Shown here: positions 34,804-43,097 of the stretch, in pieces
Layout: the number at the start of each line of letters is the position of its first letter
Position numbering within the stretch: the stretch's first letter is position 1
Origin: Longirhabdus pacifica
GTDB lineage: Bacteria > Bacillota > Bacilli > Paenibacillales > DSM-105158
Reading direction: 5' to 3'
Length of the DNA: 64,000 bases
Assembly (NCBI RefSeq): GCF_004115085.1
Contig: NZ_QXJP01000001.1
Span: forward strand, 1-64,000
Translations under genes and position numbers: made by a program
The notes under the pieces: generated by a model
Databases searched by the model: none
The model's input: only the letters and a program-made list of their open reading frames with translations
What the model was told of the DNA's origin: nothing

Positions 34804-35310
34804 ATGCAGAAATTAGAGGGGAATGCCTATAGTCAGTTGGTTCAAATGATGAAGTGGCTGGGTTATAACAAAGATGTGGATATTGAGCTTGCAACAGTAA
34901 CTTCTATTGATCCTCTAAGGATTAAAGTGGATAACATGGATGTTGAACTAGAAGGAAGTGATTTGATTGTTTCGGAACAGTTGTTAGATCATACCAGGAA
35001 GATAAAGATAGACAGTCAGACTATGGGGACGATTGATGCAACACAAGATGGTGTAACAAACCATAATATCAGTACACCAATCTTGCCAATCCCAGCACCA
35101 TTACCAGTAGATCCAGCTACAAGTGGTGTTGTTAGGATAACATCTGATCAATTACACTTCACTAAAATTAAATTAGAAAATACTATGTTAACAGGCGATC
35201 AAATAGAATTGACCGTCTATTCACCGTTAGAAGTGGGTGACCGTCTCATCGTTGCTTCTATAAATAATAATCAACATTATATCGTGATAGATAAGGCGGT
35301 GATATTGTGA
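34804..35310 (+). CDS. xkdR: Baseplate protein XkdR-like (DUF2577), module 2
   Basis: 168 residues, ribosome site GGGAGGAGG. It keeps YSQLVQMMKWLGYNKDVDIELATV, KVDNMDVELEGSDLIVSEQLLDHTR and LEVGDRLIVASINNNQHYIVIDK. Compared with module 1 it has a Pro-rich insertion (STPILPIPAPLPVDPATSG, about residues 92-110), probably a surface loop. It overlaps the GTG start of the next gene by four bases. Confidence 0.88.
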   Translation: MQKLEGNAYSQLVQMMKWLGYNKDVDIELATVTSIDPLRIKVDNMDVELEGSDLIVSEQLLDHTRKIKIDSQTMGTIDATQDGVTNHNISTPILPIPAPLPVDPATSGVVRITSDQLHFTKIKLENTMLTGDQIELTVYSPLEVGDRLIVASINNNQHYIVIDKAVIL

Positions 35311-35750
35311 ATATTCAATCCATTCAGCATCGTGTAGTAGCTAAAACTGACATAGAAACGAATGAGGCAAGCAGCAATGATACGAAGAAAATGTACAAGA
35401 GCTTACATTTTGACTTTGACTCAGGAGAGTTACAAGAAGATCCTATAGAAGGATTAGAAGCAGTGAAACAAATGATACGAAAAACATTAGTAACAGACCG
35501 TTATCGTTTTATTATCTACGATGATCAGTATGGTAGTGAACTGCAATCCTTAATAGGTACGGCTAACTTTAATGAAGTGATGGAAGCGGAAGTACCTCGC
35601 TTTGTGAAAGAAGCATTATTGATGCATGAACATATAAACGATATATATAACTTTAACATTTCTCGTGATGGGGACGCGGTTTATGTTGCTTTTCATGCAG
35701 ATTCCACATATGGCACATTAAATGAGGAGGTGACGCTGTATGGCATTTGA
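35307..35750 (+). CDS. xkdS: Baseplate protein XkdS-like (DUF2634; gp25 class), module 2
   Basis: 147 residues, GTG start inside the end of the XkdR gene. The DUF2634 blocks are LHFDFDSGELQEDPIEGLEAVKQMIRK, RYRFIIYDDQYGSELQSLIG and ADSTYGTLNEEV. The N-terminal 30 residues differ from module 1. It overlaps the baseplate J gene by 11 bases, a tighter coupling than in module 1. Confidence 0.88.
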   Translation: MNIQSIQHRVVAKTDIETNEASSNDTKKMYKSLHFDFDSGELQEDPIEGLEAVKQMIRKTLVTDRYRFIIYDDQYGSELQSLIGTANFNEVMEAEVPRFVKEALLMHEHINDIYNFNISRDGDAVYVAFHADSTYGTLNEEVTLYGI

Positions 35751-37098
35751 AGGAAAAACAAAAGACCAAATATTACAAAGTATGATAGATGAGTCATCAT
35801 CGGAAATAAATACAGAACAAGGATCTGTCACGTATGATTTATTATCACCCGCGGCATTAGAACTCGCGCAATCCTATGTGCAGATGGAGCGTGCGCTTGA
35901 ATTAGGTTTTGCAGAAACGACATACGGACAATATTTAACTTGGCGCTGTAATGAGATGGGTGTATTCCGTAAAAAAGCTACGGCAGCAAAAGGATTAGTT
36001 ACATTCATCGTACAACAAGAAAATTCTATTAAAGATGGGGTTATTCCAGAATATACCCAAGTAGCTACAGAGAATGGTCTTTACTACACCGTTAAATACG
36101 AGTCCAACAATGGCAGACAAGGTAAATTAGTTCCTGTATATGATAATAAAAATAATATTAAATATTACGAAACAGAACTTCTGGTTATTGCAGATGAAGA
36201 CAGTTACGGTAGTCAAGGGAATGTGGAACCAGGAGAGATTGTTCGAGTCGTAGATGACTTATCTGGAGTATCCAAAATTGAAAACACAGCAGCCCTTACA
36301 GGTGGAGTAGATGAGGAAAGCGACGAGGAATTACTGGAGAGATACTTAGAAACCGTTCGTAATCCAGCGACAAGCGGAAATAAACATCACTATAAAAAAT
36401 GGGCAAGAGAAGTAGAAGGCGTTGCAGATGCACAGGTATATCCGTTAGTCGGATTAGATGTCAATGGAGAAATTGATTACGATAAAGTAAAAGAAGGAAA
36501 TGTCACCGTTGTCGTAGTGGAAAATGACATGTTCTCCTATGATCCGGAAAATGATATATGCAACCATGTTCAAAATGTCGATGTAGAGCAGATGGAACAA
36601 GATATGAAAGAAAACAAAATACCCATTGGGGCGAAACTACATGTGGCACATGCTAAACATAAACTTATTGACATTGATATCGACGAGTTAATCATCGAGG
36701 ATGACAGCATCAAAACCAAAGAAGATTATGAAGCAGAAATCAGGGAACTCATTGATGTTTACTTAAGTAATCTTCCGTTTACCGTACCTACATTCGTTCG
36801 TTACTCTCACATTGCAAACTTCATTGGTGACATGTCGGATGTACATGACTATTTGGAGCTCGTTGTGAAGATGGTGAACTGTCCAAAAACGAACAGCAAT
36901 AGACAGTCTTTCGATAATCAAAGTGAAGATCATCATGAAGGACATCAGCATTCTCTTTCTGCTAGATCTTTTGGTGTAGTAGAATGCACGCACGGCAACA
37001 TTACGGTGGACAAAGGCCACGTCGTTACGATGGGTAAAGTGAACATTAACAAAATAACAAAAAGACAAGACGAAGGGAAGTCAGGTGAGGGGCAATGA
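35740..37098 (+). CDS. xkdT: Baseplate J-like wedge protein (XkdT-like), module 2, enlarged
   Basis: 452 residues against 365 in module 1. The core is the same (EQGSVTYDLLSPAALELAQSYVQME; GGVDEESDEELLERYLETVRNPATSGN; VRYSHIANFIGD). The extra length comes from three insertions: a strand-rich part near residues 115-145, a long acidic segment (about residues 245-300, with FSYDPENDICNHVQNV) and a His-rich loop (SEDHHEGHQHS, about residues 393-403) near the C-terminus. The His-rich loop could bind metal. The stop overlaps the next ATG by four bases. Confidence 0.88.
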   Translation: MAFEGKTKDQILQSMIDESSSEINTEQGSVTYDLLSPAALELAQSYVQMERALELGFAETTYGQYLTWRCNEMGVFRKKATAAKGLVTFIVQQENSIKDGVIPEYTQVATENGLYYTVKYESNNGRQGKLVPVYDNKNNIKYYETELLVIADEDSYGSQGNVEPGEIVRVVDDLSGVSKIENTAALTGGVDEESDEELLERYLETVRNPATSGNKHHYKKWAREVEGVADAQVYPLVGLDVNGEIDYDKVKEGNVTVVVVENDMFSYDPENDICNHVQNVDVEQMEQDMKENKIPIGAKLHVAHAKHKLIDIDIDELIIEDDSIKTKEDYEAEIRELIDVYLSNLPFTVPTFVRYSHIANFIGDMSDVHDYLELVVKMVNCPKTNSNRQSFDNQSEDHHEGHQHSLSARSFGVVECTHGNITVDKGHVVTMGKVNINKITKRQDEGKSGEGQ

Positions 37099-37751
37099 CC
37101 AATCTGTTAGATCAAAAGATGATTGCTTCTCGCATGCTCGATTACCTGCCAAGATACTACCATCGATCGAAAAAAATAAGTAACTTGCTAGAAGTAGAAT
37201 CGAAAGAAGTAAAGGCAGTAAACGAGGCCATTGCATTGTTGCTAGATCAGTTTTTTGTAGATAAAGCGACATATGGTCTGTCTTACTGGGAAACGTTTTT
37301 AAAGTTACCCGTTGACAAAGAAAAACCATTAGAATACAGAAGAAACTTAATTAAGAGTAAATTACAAGGCATTGGCGTTGTTAATAAAGCGTATTTGATG
37401 CAAGTGGCGAGAGCGATATTCGAGGTGGAGAGTAATGGTAGTGATCCTGTTGAAATAACAGAATTATATGATAAATATACGATTCAGATCACCATACTCT
37501 TTCAAAAAGGGAAACCAGCAAAAATTAATCTGCTAGATTACGCGCTTCAAGAATTAATCCCTGCGCATCTAAAGATTGAATATGTGTATCAATATACAAC
37601 GTGGGAAGAAGTAGATAATTGTTACTTTGTTTACGGGCATCCTGACGGAGAGACGGATAGCAATGTAGATCCTAAATGTTTATCTCATATTACATGGGAG
37701 CAATTCCAATTGATCTTTAATTGTGAAGTCCCCAAAATAACATCAACATAG
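37095..37751 (+). CDS. xkdU: Baseplate wedge protein XkdU-like (DUF2313), module 2
   Basis: 218 residues. Typical blocks are MLDYLPRYYHRSKKISNLLEVE, DQFFVDKATYGLSYWETFL, YRRNLIKSKLQGIGVVN and LIPAHLKIEYVYQYTTWEEVD. It is about 28 residues longer than the module 1 protein at the C-terminus, where it carries Cys residues (CYFVYGHPDGETDSN, then PKCLSH) not found there. The fibre it should hold is not adjacent here: the lysis cassette and an AraC gene come first. Confidence 0.87.
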   Translation: MTNLLDQKMIASRMLDYLPRYYHRSKKISNLLEVESKEVKAVNEAIALLLDQFFVDKATYGLSYWETFLKLPVDKEKPLEYRRNLIKSKLQGIGVVNKAYLMQVARAIFEVESNGSDPVEITELYDKYTIQITILFQKGKPAKINLLDYALQELIPAHLKIEYVYQYTTWEEVDNCYFVYGHPDGETDSNVDPKCLSHITWEQFQLIFNCEVPKITST

Positions 37752-37765
37752 TGGAGGTAATCGGA

Positions 37766-37960
37766 ATGAGTAATAACGTTATACTGAATATTCCAGCAGA
37801 CGAAAGTCGTTTGCGTATGAAAGAAATAAAAACGCGCTTTACACAGCGTGGTAATGAGCGTGCCCGCAAAATTAAACCAGATCAACTATATGATATGTTG
37901 CAAGACATACAAGAAACACAATTGTATATCCTGGAGCAACTAAAGAAAAACCAGAGATAA
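37766..37960 (+). CDS. Small basic protein of the tail cluster, unknown
   Basis: 64 residues from the ATG at 37766, behind GGAGGTAATC; a GTG at 37751 overlapping the previous stop is in frame but lies in the ribosome site. The protein is helical and basic in its middle (RMKEIKTRFTQRGNERARKIKPDQ) and ends in a short coiled segment (QDIQETQLYILEQLKKNQR). PBSX has small unassigned genes (XkdW, XkdX) at a similar place, but I do not see a specific match. Confidence 0.65.
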   Translation: MSNNVILNIPADESRLRMKEIKTRFTQRGNERARKIKPDQLYDMLQDIQETQLYILEQLKKNQR

Positions 37961-38040
37961 AAATATAAAGAGAGAGAAGGTAAAAAAAGAGTTGGAGTGA
38001 GAAAGCACCTGCTTTCTAGTCCACAGGGGAGGTTATGCTA

Positions 38041-38316
38041 ATGAATACCGACATTAATTTCATTGACTACTTTTCATTGTATGGACCGTTCGCGGTCCTT
38101 TTTGTCTCCCTTTTTTATTGGACATTGAAAACCTATACCCACCGTGAAGAATTATATCGGAAAGAAATTATAGCACTGCGCAAAGAGTGTGAAGAGCAAG
38201 ATAAAAGACATCATGAAATGTTGTCTACATTCTTTGATAAATACAATATTCTCATAGATAAATTAGATAATATAGAAGCGAAACTGGATGAAAGAAGAGG
38301 AGGAAGCAAGCGATGA
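38041..38316 (+). CDS. BhlA/UviB-type holin-like protein
   Basis: 91 residues from the ATG at 38041 (eight bases after GGGGAGG); ATG 38035 is two codons upstream and too close. One membrane segment near the N-terminus (YGPFAVLFVSLFYWTLKTY) is followed by a charged coiled coil (KEIIALRKECEEQDKRHHEMLSTFFDKYNILIDKLDNIEAKL). This is the architecture of the BhlA/UviB family, found with bacteriocin and PBSX-type release genes. Together with the amidase and second holin it forms the only lysis cassette of the window. Confidence 0.85.
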   Translation: MNTDINFIDYFSLYGPFAVLFVSLFYWTLKTYTHREELYRKEIIALRKECEEQDKRHHEMLSTFFDKYNILIDKLDNIEAKLDERRGGSKR

Positions 38317-39107
38317 GCAATCGTCATACCACACTTCGTTTAGCTATCGACGCAGGACATGGACCCCATACACCGGGAAAAAGATCTCCAGATGGAACAT
38401 TGCGAGAGTTTCAATTCAATAGTGCAGTTGCTGACGACATGAAACAACTTCTACTAGATCACTATGATGGAGTAGAGATTTTATTCACACATGATCCAAA
38501 TTGGGACGTACCGTTACAAGCTCGAACAGACCAAGCGAATGCTTGGCAAGCGGATGTGTTTTTATCCGTTCATGCTAACGCCTTTGGATATGATTGGAAT
38601 GAAGTCTCAGGCATTGAAACTTATGTGTTTTCTCAACAAAACGTAAAATCGGTTGCACTAGCAAATAGTGTGCAAGAAACCTTGATTCAGCAAACAGGTC
38701 GTAAAAATCGTGGTGTAAAAGCAGCTAACTTTCATGTACTGCGTGAAACAGTCATGCCAGCTATACTTGTTGAATGTGAATTTATGACCAACATCGAAGC
38801 ACTAGATTTACTAGAATCCGATGGCTACCGCCGTCAGTGTGCAGAGGCAATAGTACAAGCCATAGCAAAAACGTATAATTTAACGGAAAAACAAGCGCCA
38901 CCTGACATACCTAACGGTTGGTTTAAAGATGTATCTGCCGATCGCTGGAGTTATAATGCGATAAGAAATTTACACGCACGTAATCTCATTTCAGGATTTC
39001 CAGATGGTACTTTTCGTCCTGAACAGATGCTAACTCGAGAAGAAGCTGCGACTTTAATATGGAAAGTCATCAATTATAGAAATGGAGGGGATGGACATGC
39101 AATTTGA
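38313..39107 (+). CDS. N-acetylmuramoyl-L-alanine amidase with C-terminal SLH motif
   Basis: 264 residues; an Amidase_3 domain at residues about 8-188. The zinc ligands and catalytic Glu are visible in AIDAGHG, the Glu of LREFQFN, LSVHANA and VECEFMTN. It cleaves the bond between muramic acid and the peptide stem. Residues about 203-252 form one SLH motif (WFKDVSADRWSYNAIRNLH, then GFPDGTFRP and TREEAATLIWKV), which binds pyruvylated wall polymer. There is no signal peptide, as expected when a holin exports it. It overlaps the genes on both sides. Confidence 0.9.
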   Translation: MSNRHTTLRLAIDAGHGPHTPGKRSPDGTLREFQFNSAVADDMKQLLLDHYDGVEILFTHDPNWDVPLQARTDQANAWQADVFLSVHANAFGYDWNEVSGIETYVFSQQNVKSVALANSVQETLIQQTGRKNRGVKAANFHVLRETVMPAILVECEFMTNIEALDLLESDGYRRQCAEAIVQAIAKTYNLTEKQAPPDIPNGWFKDVSADRWSYNAIRNLHARNLISGFPDGTFRPEQMLTREEAATLIWKVINYRNGGDGHAI

Positions 39108-39339
39108 AGCGTATGATATTGCTCTTTTACCTGTCATTATCGGTCTAGTGAGTATTGCAAAAACATTAGGTATTCCACAAAAATATGCCTCTCTTGTCGC
39201 AATAGGACTAGGCATACCTTGCGGAATGTTCTATATCGCACCGAATCATGTAGGCGAAGGTGTTCTAGTGGGTGTTACATTGGGACTAGCAGCAAGTGGT
39301 TTGTACAGCACGACGAAGAACATCGTGCAACAGAAATAA
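39097..39339 (+). CDS. Phage-type holin
   Basis: 80 residues from the ATG at 39097, behind GGAGGGGATGGAC inside the end of the amidase gene. Two or three hydrophobic segments fill most of the protein (ALLPVIIGLVSIAKTLGI; YASLVAIGLGIPCGMFYI; GVLVGVTLGLAASGLY), ending in a short charged tail. Size, topology and place directly after the amidase indicate a holin. Confidence 0.82.
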   Translation: MQFEAYDIALLPVIIGLVSIAKTLGIPQKYASLVAIGLGIPCGMFYIAPNHVGEGVLVGVTLGLAASGLYSTTKNIVQQK

Positions 39340-39452
39340 AGATCTCACCATGCCTCTTGTGCGTAACAGCTAACTTATCGTTTTCTTACCAGTTTGCTCC
39401 TTACTTCATAGCACGGATGAGATCATGGAAGCGAAACGTTGAAGGGAGAGCG

Positions 39453-40241
39453 TTATCTCACTTTCGATGGACTCATCCCTTTAAACTTTTTGTATTGTCG
39501 ACTGAAAAAATACACATCTTTGTATCCAAGTGCTTCTGCCACTTCGGATACATTCATACCAGCATAATATAGCAAGTGCTCTGCCCGATCAATTCTTGCT
39601 TCAATCACATATTGTTGCAACGGTTTACCTACAATCTCTTTAAATTTAATCGAAAAATAACGTGGGGATAAATTCGCTCGTTTTGCTAAGTCATCTAGGG
39701 TATGCCATGCTGCAGGATGTTGAATTACATAGTTGGCTATTTCTTGAATGACTTCATGCAATTGATTGCTTTGTCCCTTTTGTTTTGTATCTTTCTTTTG
39801 ATCTGCGCGCAGCAAATGAATCATCAGTTGTTTGATAATAAGCTGCGCTTCTTGTTCTGCGCCAAATTCGTTATTCAACCTTACGCGCACGTAACGAGTC
39901 AACAACGTTTCCACATCTTTCGTATCGGTTAAAATACGATGCTTCATCGGAATGTGTGCAGGCTTTTCTGCCATCCTAAAATGAATATAAGTCAGTGTTA
40001 GTGGAAACTGTGCATCATGGATTGCACTCGTAAAATCACCAGGACGAAATAAAAAGCAACTTCCTTTTTGCAAAGGGTACGACATATTGTTTAGCATTAA
40101 TTCACCAATGCCTTCCCATACATAAAATAAATCGAAGTTGGGAATAGGTTTATCTCGCTTCGCCCACTTCCAAGAAGGTTCGCATCGAATTTTTGCAAAA
40201 GCATTGGTTAACTGAAAATGTGTAACAGGAGCGTCTAGCAT
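39453..40241 (-). CDS. AraC-family transcriptional regulator
   Basis: 262 residues. Residues about 1-130 are a cupin-like sensing domain (FYVWEGIGELMLNNMSYPLQKGSCFLFRPGD). Residues about 160-260 hold the double helix-turn-helix of AraC (TLDDLAKRANLSPRYFSIKFKEIVG, then NVSEVAEALGYKDVYFFSRQYKKFKGMSPSKVR). It reads against the tail genes between the lysis cassette and the fibre operon. It may control a sugar-related gene elsewhere, or the fibre operon it diverges from. Confidence 0.9.
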   Translation of the reverse strand: MLDAPVTHFQLTNAFAKIRCEPSWKWAKRDKPIPNFDLFYVWEGIGELMLNNMSYPLQKGSCFLFRPGDFTSAIHDAQFPLTLTYIHFRMAEKPAHIPMKHRILTDTKDVETLLTRYVRVRLNNEFGAEQEAQLIIKQLMIHLLRADQKKDTKQKGQSNQLHEVIQEIANYVIQHPAAWHTLDDLAKRANLSPRYFSIKFKEIVGKPLQQYVIEARIDRAEHLLYYAGMNVSEVAEALGYKDVYFFSRQYKKFKGMSPSKVR

Positions 40242-40548
40242 GATGAAGCCTCCAAATGTAGATTATTCATGTGATATAAGCTAAATTGTGTAACTCAATC
40301 CGTAGTACGATCATGGTGTTTATTTTAATGAAAACATCATTTTATACTATAGGTTAATTGTATTGTAGAAGAAAAAGAGGGCAAGTTGCAACTCTCTCTT
40401 TTTTTAAAGATCATATTATTCGTTCAAGTCACGTCATATACAAGCAGCGCTGTACTTTTTAAAGCTATTTTATAAAAGTAAACAATGTATATTACAAAAA
40501 CTTGAACTTTATATATATATTCTTAAAAAAAGTAGGAGGAAAGAAAAG
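40242..40548. other. Divergent intergenic region between AraC gene and fibre operon
   Basis: About 300 bases without a gene. It holds a terminator-like stem (AAAGAGGG...CTCTCTC followed by seven T, about 40370-40407) and an AT-rich stretch with TTACAA...TATATA (40491 onward) that could be the fibre-operon promoter. No clear AraC-type operator repeat was seen. Confidence 0.5.
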
Positions 40549-42465
40549 ATGAGCTTGAATTCAAAAGAAAGAACCTATTCTAAAAATCTAGAGTTAATTA
40601 TTCCACAAGCGAATGACGTTGTGGAACGTCAAGATTTTGTAACCAACTGGGAAAAGATCGATACACACCTCTTAACACATGCCGACCATTTCATATTGGG
40701 AAATAACGATTGGACAGGCTTAATATATGAACAAAAACAAAACAACACTGGTTCCATTTCCTATGTGCAAGATAAAGGGGTTGTTGTCAAAGGAAGTGTA
40801 TGGTTAACGCTTCGCATGCGTTTGCCCATTGATGAAGAAAGCACGTACTTCGCCAAAGTAAAAGTGAAGAAGGATCAAACACCGACGACAGATAATGCGT
40901 TATTTTACGCTGGAGCGAAATCATTAAACAATAACTTTGAAAATATAAGTTCAGACGGACAGACACAGTATAATTATTTTCTAGCTAGTATGGAGAAATT
41001 AGAACAAGATCAAGCGTATACTTTCGAAGGTGAAATATCGGGATATAATCCTAAAAAAAGTGATGAAAATGACAATGGTTCAAGAAATAAATTTGATCCT
41101 GGAGCAAATTATTTTGATATGGTCATCATTTGTAACTATAATACGCAAGCAGATACTTCAGAACATGCTACGATCATCCAATCGTTAGAAGTGTACAAAG
41201 CACCTAAGAAAATGATCGTAACAGGAGAAACGAAAATAGAAGGATCGGAAAACTCTAAATTAGTGATAGCAAAAGATAAACTCACTTACAACGGAGCAAA
41301 GGTTTTAACAGCAGATGATTATATTACACCAGACGCTAAAAACATTAGCATTGAAGATACCAATAATAACTTTAATGCAGATAATGTAGAAGGTGCGCTT
41401 TCAGAACTTTTTCAAGATGTCAGTGATGGAAAAAGCAAAATCGCTACCGCTATTACTGACGTAGATGGATCGAAAGATTCTAAAGGTAGTGATACATTTG
41501 ATGAACTCGCTCAAGATATTAAGAATATTAAGATAAACAAAAGCTTCACTGGACACGAACTTCCAGCAAACTCTTATCACCCAACCCATCGGTATTGGAA
41601 TATTGGGGGTCACGGTACATCTTCAAACTGTATCACAGTGGATAACGCAGGGAACGTGTATACCGGAAGTAGTTCAGGGGAAGTAAGGAAGTTTAATTCA
41701 TCGGGAAATGTCGTTTGGAGTTATCAATCAGGATACATCATTACGGATATTGTTGAGCTCTTAGGGAATGTGTACTGTTCCATGTACCATTTTTTCAATG
41801 GATATGTCGGTATTCATAAATTAAACAAAAACGGAATTAAAGTATGGGACTATCAAGGGCATGGTGCTGTTGTTTATGGATTAGCTATATCACCTACAGG
41901 ATATTTATACAGTGGGGGAGAAGAGAACAAAATTCACCGAATAAACACCAATAATGGAGTTAAGTTATGGGAATATACTGGACATAGTGATGATATATCT
42001 GCTATAGCGGTTGAAGGAGACAACTATATTTACAGTGCGAGTTGGGATAACACATTGCATAAAATAAGAGTATCAGATAGAAAACGGATGTGGAATTTCA
42101 CGCAACATACAGATGACGTAAATACCATCACTATAGACAAAGATGGTTATATTTATAGCGGAGGCTCTGACAATAAAGTATATAAAATTAACCCCTCAAA
42201 CGGTGCAAAGTTGAAAACGTATACGTTTGCTGGTGCAGGTGTAATCTACGACATTGCGGTTGATCAGTCTGGTTATTTGTATACTTGCGGTGAGGATCAT
42301 ATATTGAGAAAGACAAGAATATCTGATGGGGCTCTGATGTGGAAGTACGAAGGTCACAGTAAAAAAATAAATCAAATTGCTGTAGATACTTCCGAATATG
42401 TATACAGTATAAGTGAAGACCAGCGTATGCATAAAATTTCAGGAAAATACAGATTAGAACTTTGA
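40549..42465 (+). CDS. Tail fibre with WD40-like C-terminal beta-propeller, module 2
   Basis: 638 residues. Residues 1-45 attach the fibre (RQDFVTNWEKIDTHLLTH). Residues about 48-225 form one copy of the domain repeated three times in the 704-residue fibre downstream (ILGNNDWTGLIYE...IQSLEVYKAPK). Residues about 275-335 are the collar of the module 1 propeller fibres (VEGALSELFQDVSDGKSKI; KDSKGSD). From about 343 to the end, six or seven blades of about 40 residues follow the WD40 pattern (GHSDDISAIAVEGDNYIYSASWDNTLHKI), ending in HKISGKYRL. Confidence 0.88.
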   Translation: MSLNSKERTYSKNLELIIPQANDVVERQDFVTNWEKIDTHLLTHADHFILGNNDWTGLIYEQKQNNTGSISYVQDKGVVVKGSVWLTLRMRLPIDEESTYFAKVKVKKDQTPTTDNALFYAGAKSLNNNFENISSDGQTQYNYFLASMEKLEQDQAYTFEGEISGYNPKKSDENDNGSRNKFDPGANYFDMVIICNYNTQADTSEHATIIQSLEVYKAPKKMIVTGETKIEGSENSKLVIAKDKLTYNGAKVLTADDYITPDAKNISIEDTNNNFNADNVEGALSELFQDVSDGKSKIATAITDVDGSKDSKGSDTFDELAQDIKNIKINKSFTGHELPANSYHPTHRYWNIGGHGTSSNCITVDNAGNVYTGSSSGEVRKFNSSGNVVWSYQSGYIITDIVELLGNVYCSMYHFFNGYVGIHKLNKNGIKVWDYQGHGAVVYGLAISPTGYLYSGGEENKIHRINTNNGVKLWEYTGHSDDISAIAVEGDNYIYSASWDNTLHKIRVSDRKRMWNFTQHTDDVNTITIDKDGYIYSGGSDNKVYKINPSNGAKLKTYTFAGAGVIYDIAVDQSGYLYTCGEDHILRKTRISDGALMWKYEGHSKKINQIAVDTSEYVYSISEDQRMHKISGKYRLEL

Positions 42466-42477
42466 GGAGGATAAAAG

Positions 42478-42729
42478 ATGATTTTTATTGGATTAGGAGA
42501 TGCAATTAATGCGAAGAAAGTAAATGTGGAATTGGTTCATTATCAGCCATATGATAAAGAGCACGGTTTATCAAATGAGCAATTGTCAGCAGGAGTAATG
42601 GTGAATGCTGTACCAGAATCAGATCATGAAGAAATTGAAAAAGGAAATCATGCAAAAATGTATTACAATCCACAAGCAAAACAGTTATTTTATGAATATG
42701 TTCCAGTAAAGCATCAACAGAAGGCGTAG
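42478..42729 (+). CDS. Small fibre-associated protein, unknown
   Basis: 83 residues, ribosome site GAGGAGGATAAAAG, 12 bases after the WD40-like fibre. It begins MIFIGLGDAINAKKVNVELVHY and ends AKMYYNPQAKQLFYEYVPV; short proteins with a YYNP...FYEYV end often follow tail-fibre genes in Firmicutes phages, perhaps as fibre chaperones or tips. Highly acidic in its middle. Followed by terminator-like hairpins. Confidence 0.75.
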   Translation: MIFIGLGDAINAKKVNVELVHYQPYDKEHGLSNEQLSAGVMVNAVPESDHEEIEKGNHAKMYYNPQAKQLFYEYVPVKHQQKA

Positions 42730-42806
42730 TATTCTAATCACTGCATATTACTAGTCCTTCCATCCGCTTCAAAAACGATTAACCAACAATAAAAAGGATG
42801 ATGAGG

Positions 42807-42836
42807 GTACTATCGAATACGAGAGTGCTTTTTTTG
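42807..42836 (+). terminator. Terminator-like hairpin after the first fibre operon
   Basis: ACTaTCG (42809-42815) pairs with CGAgAGT (42820-42826) with one mismatch, and is followed by seven T. Confidence 0.55.
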
Positions 42837-42880
42837 TGCTGAGTTCTATTGAGATAAAAAGTTACTAGTTAACTAGACAA

Positions 42881-42918
42881 CAGGATCGTTGATAACGATC
42901 CTGATCGTCTTTCTTTTT
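42881..42918 (+). terminator. Intrinsic terminator-like hairpin
   Basis: CAGGATCGTT (42881-42890) pairs perfectly with AACGATCCTG (42894-42903) around GAT. A pyrimidine-rich CTTTCTTTTT run follows within ten bases. Confidence 0.7.
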
Positions 42919-43025
42919 ATTGTTATGACAATAACAAAACATAAAACAAAAAAATTAAATAATTGTTTTGTTTTCTCTTGGTTAAATGTGTGAATAAAAG
43001 TGCAGCACCATCGTCATGACAATTC

Positions 43026-43050
43026 GTGCTGATTTGCATGCAAACAGCAC
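43026..43050 (+). promoter_or_regulatory. Near-perfect palindrome upstream of the triple-repeat fibre
   Basis: GTGCTG (43026-43031) and CAGCAC (43045-43050) flank the 12-base perfect palindrome TTTGCATGCAAA (43033-43044). TTTATATAGA follows directly, a possible -10 area. It could be an operator or a stable 5' mRNA hairpin. The rest of the 368-base gap shows only the two terminator-like hairpins. Confidence 0.5.
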
Positions 43051-43097
43051 TTTATATAGATGCAAACAATTCAACATAATAGGAGGAAGAAGTAGCT

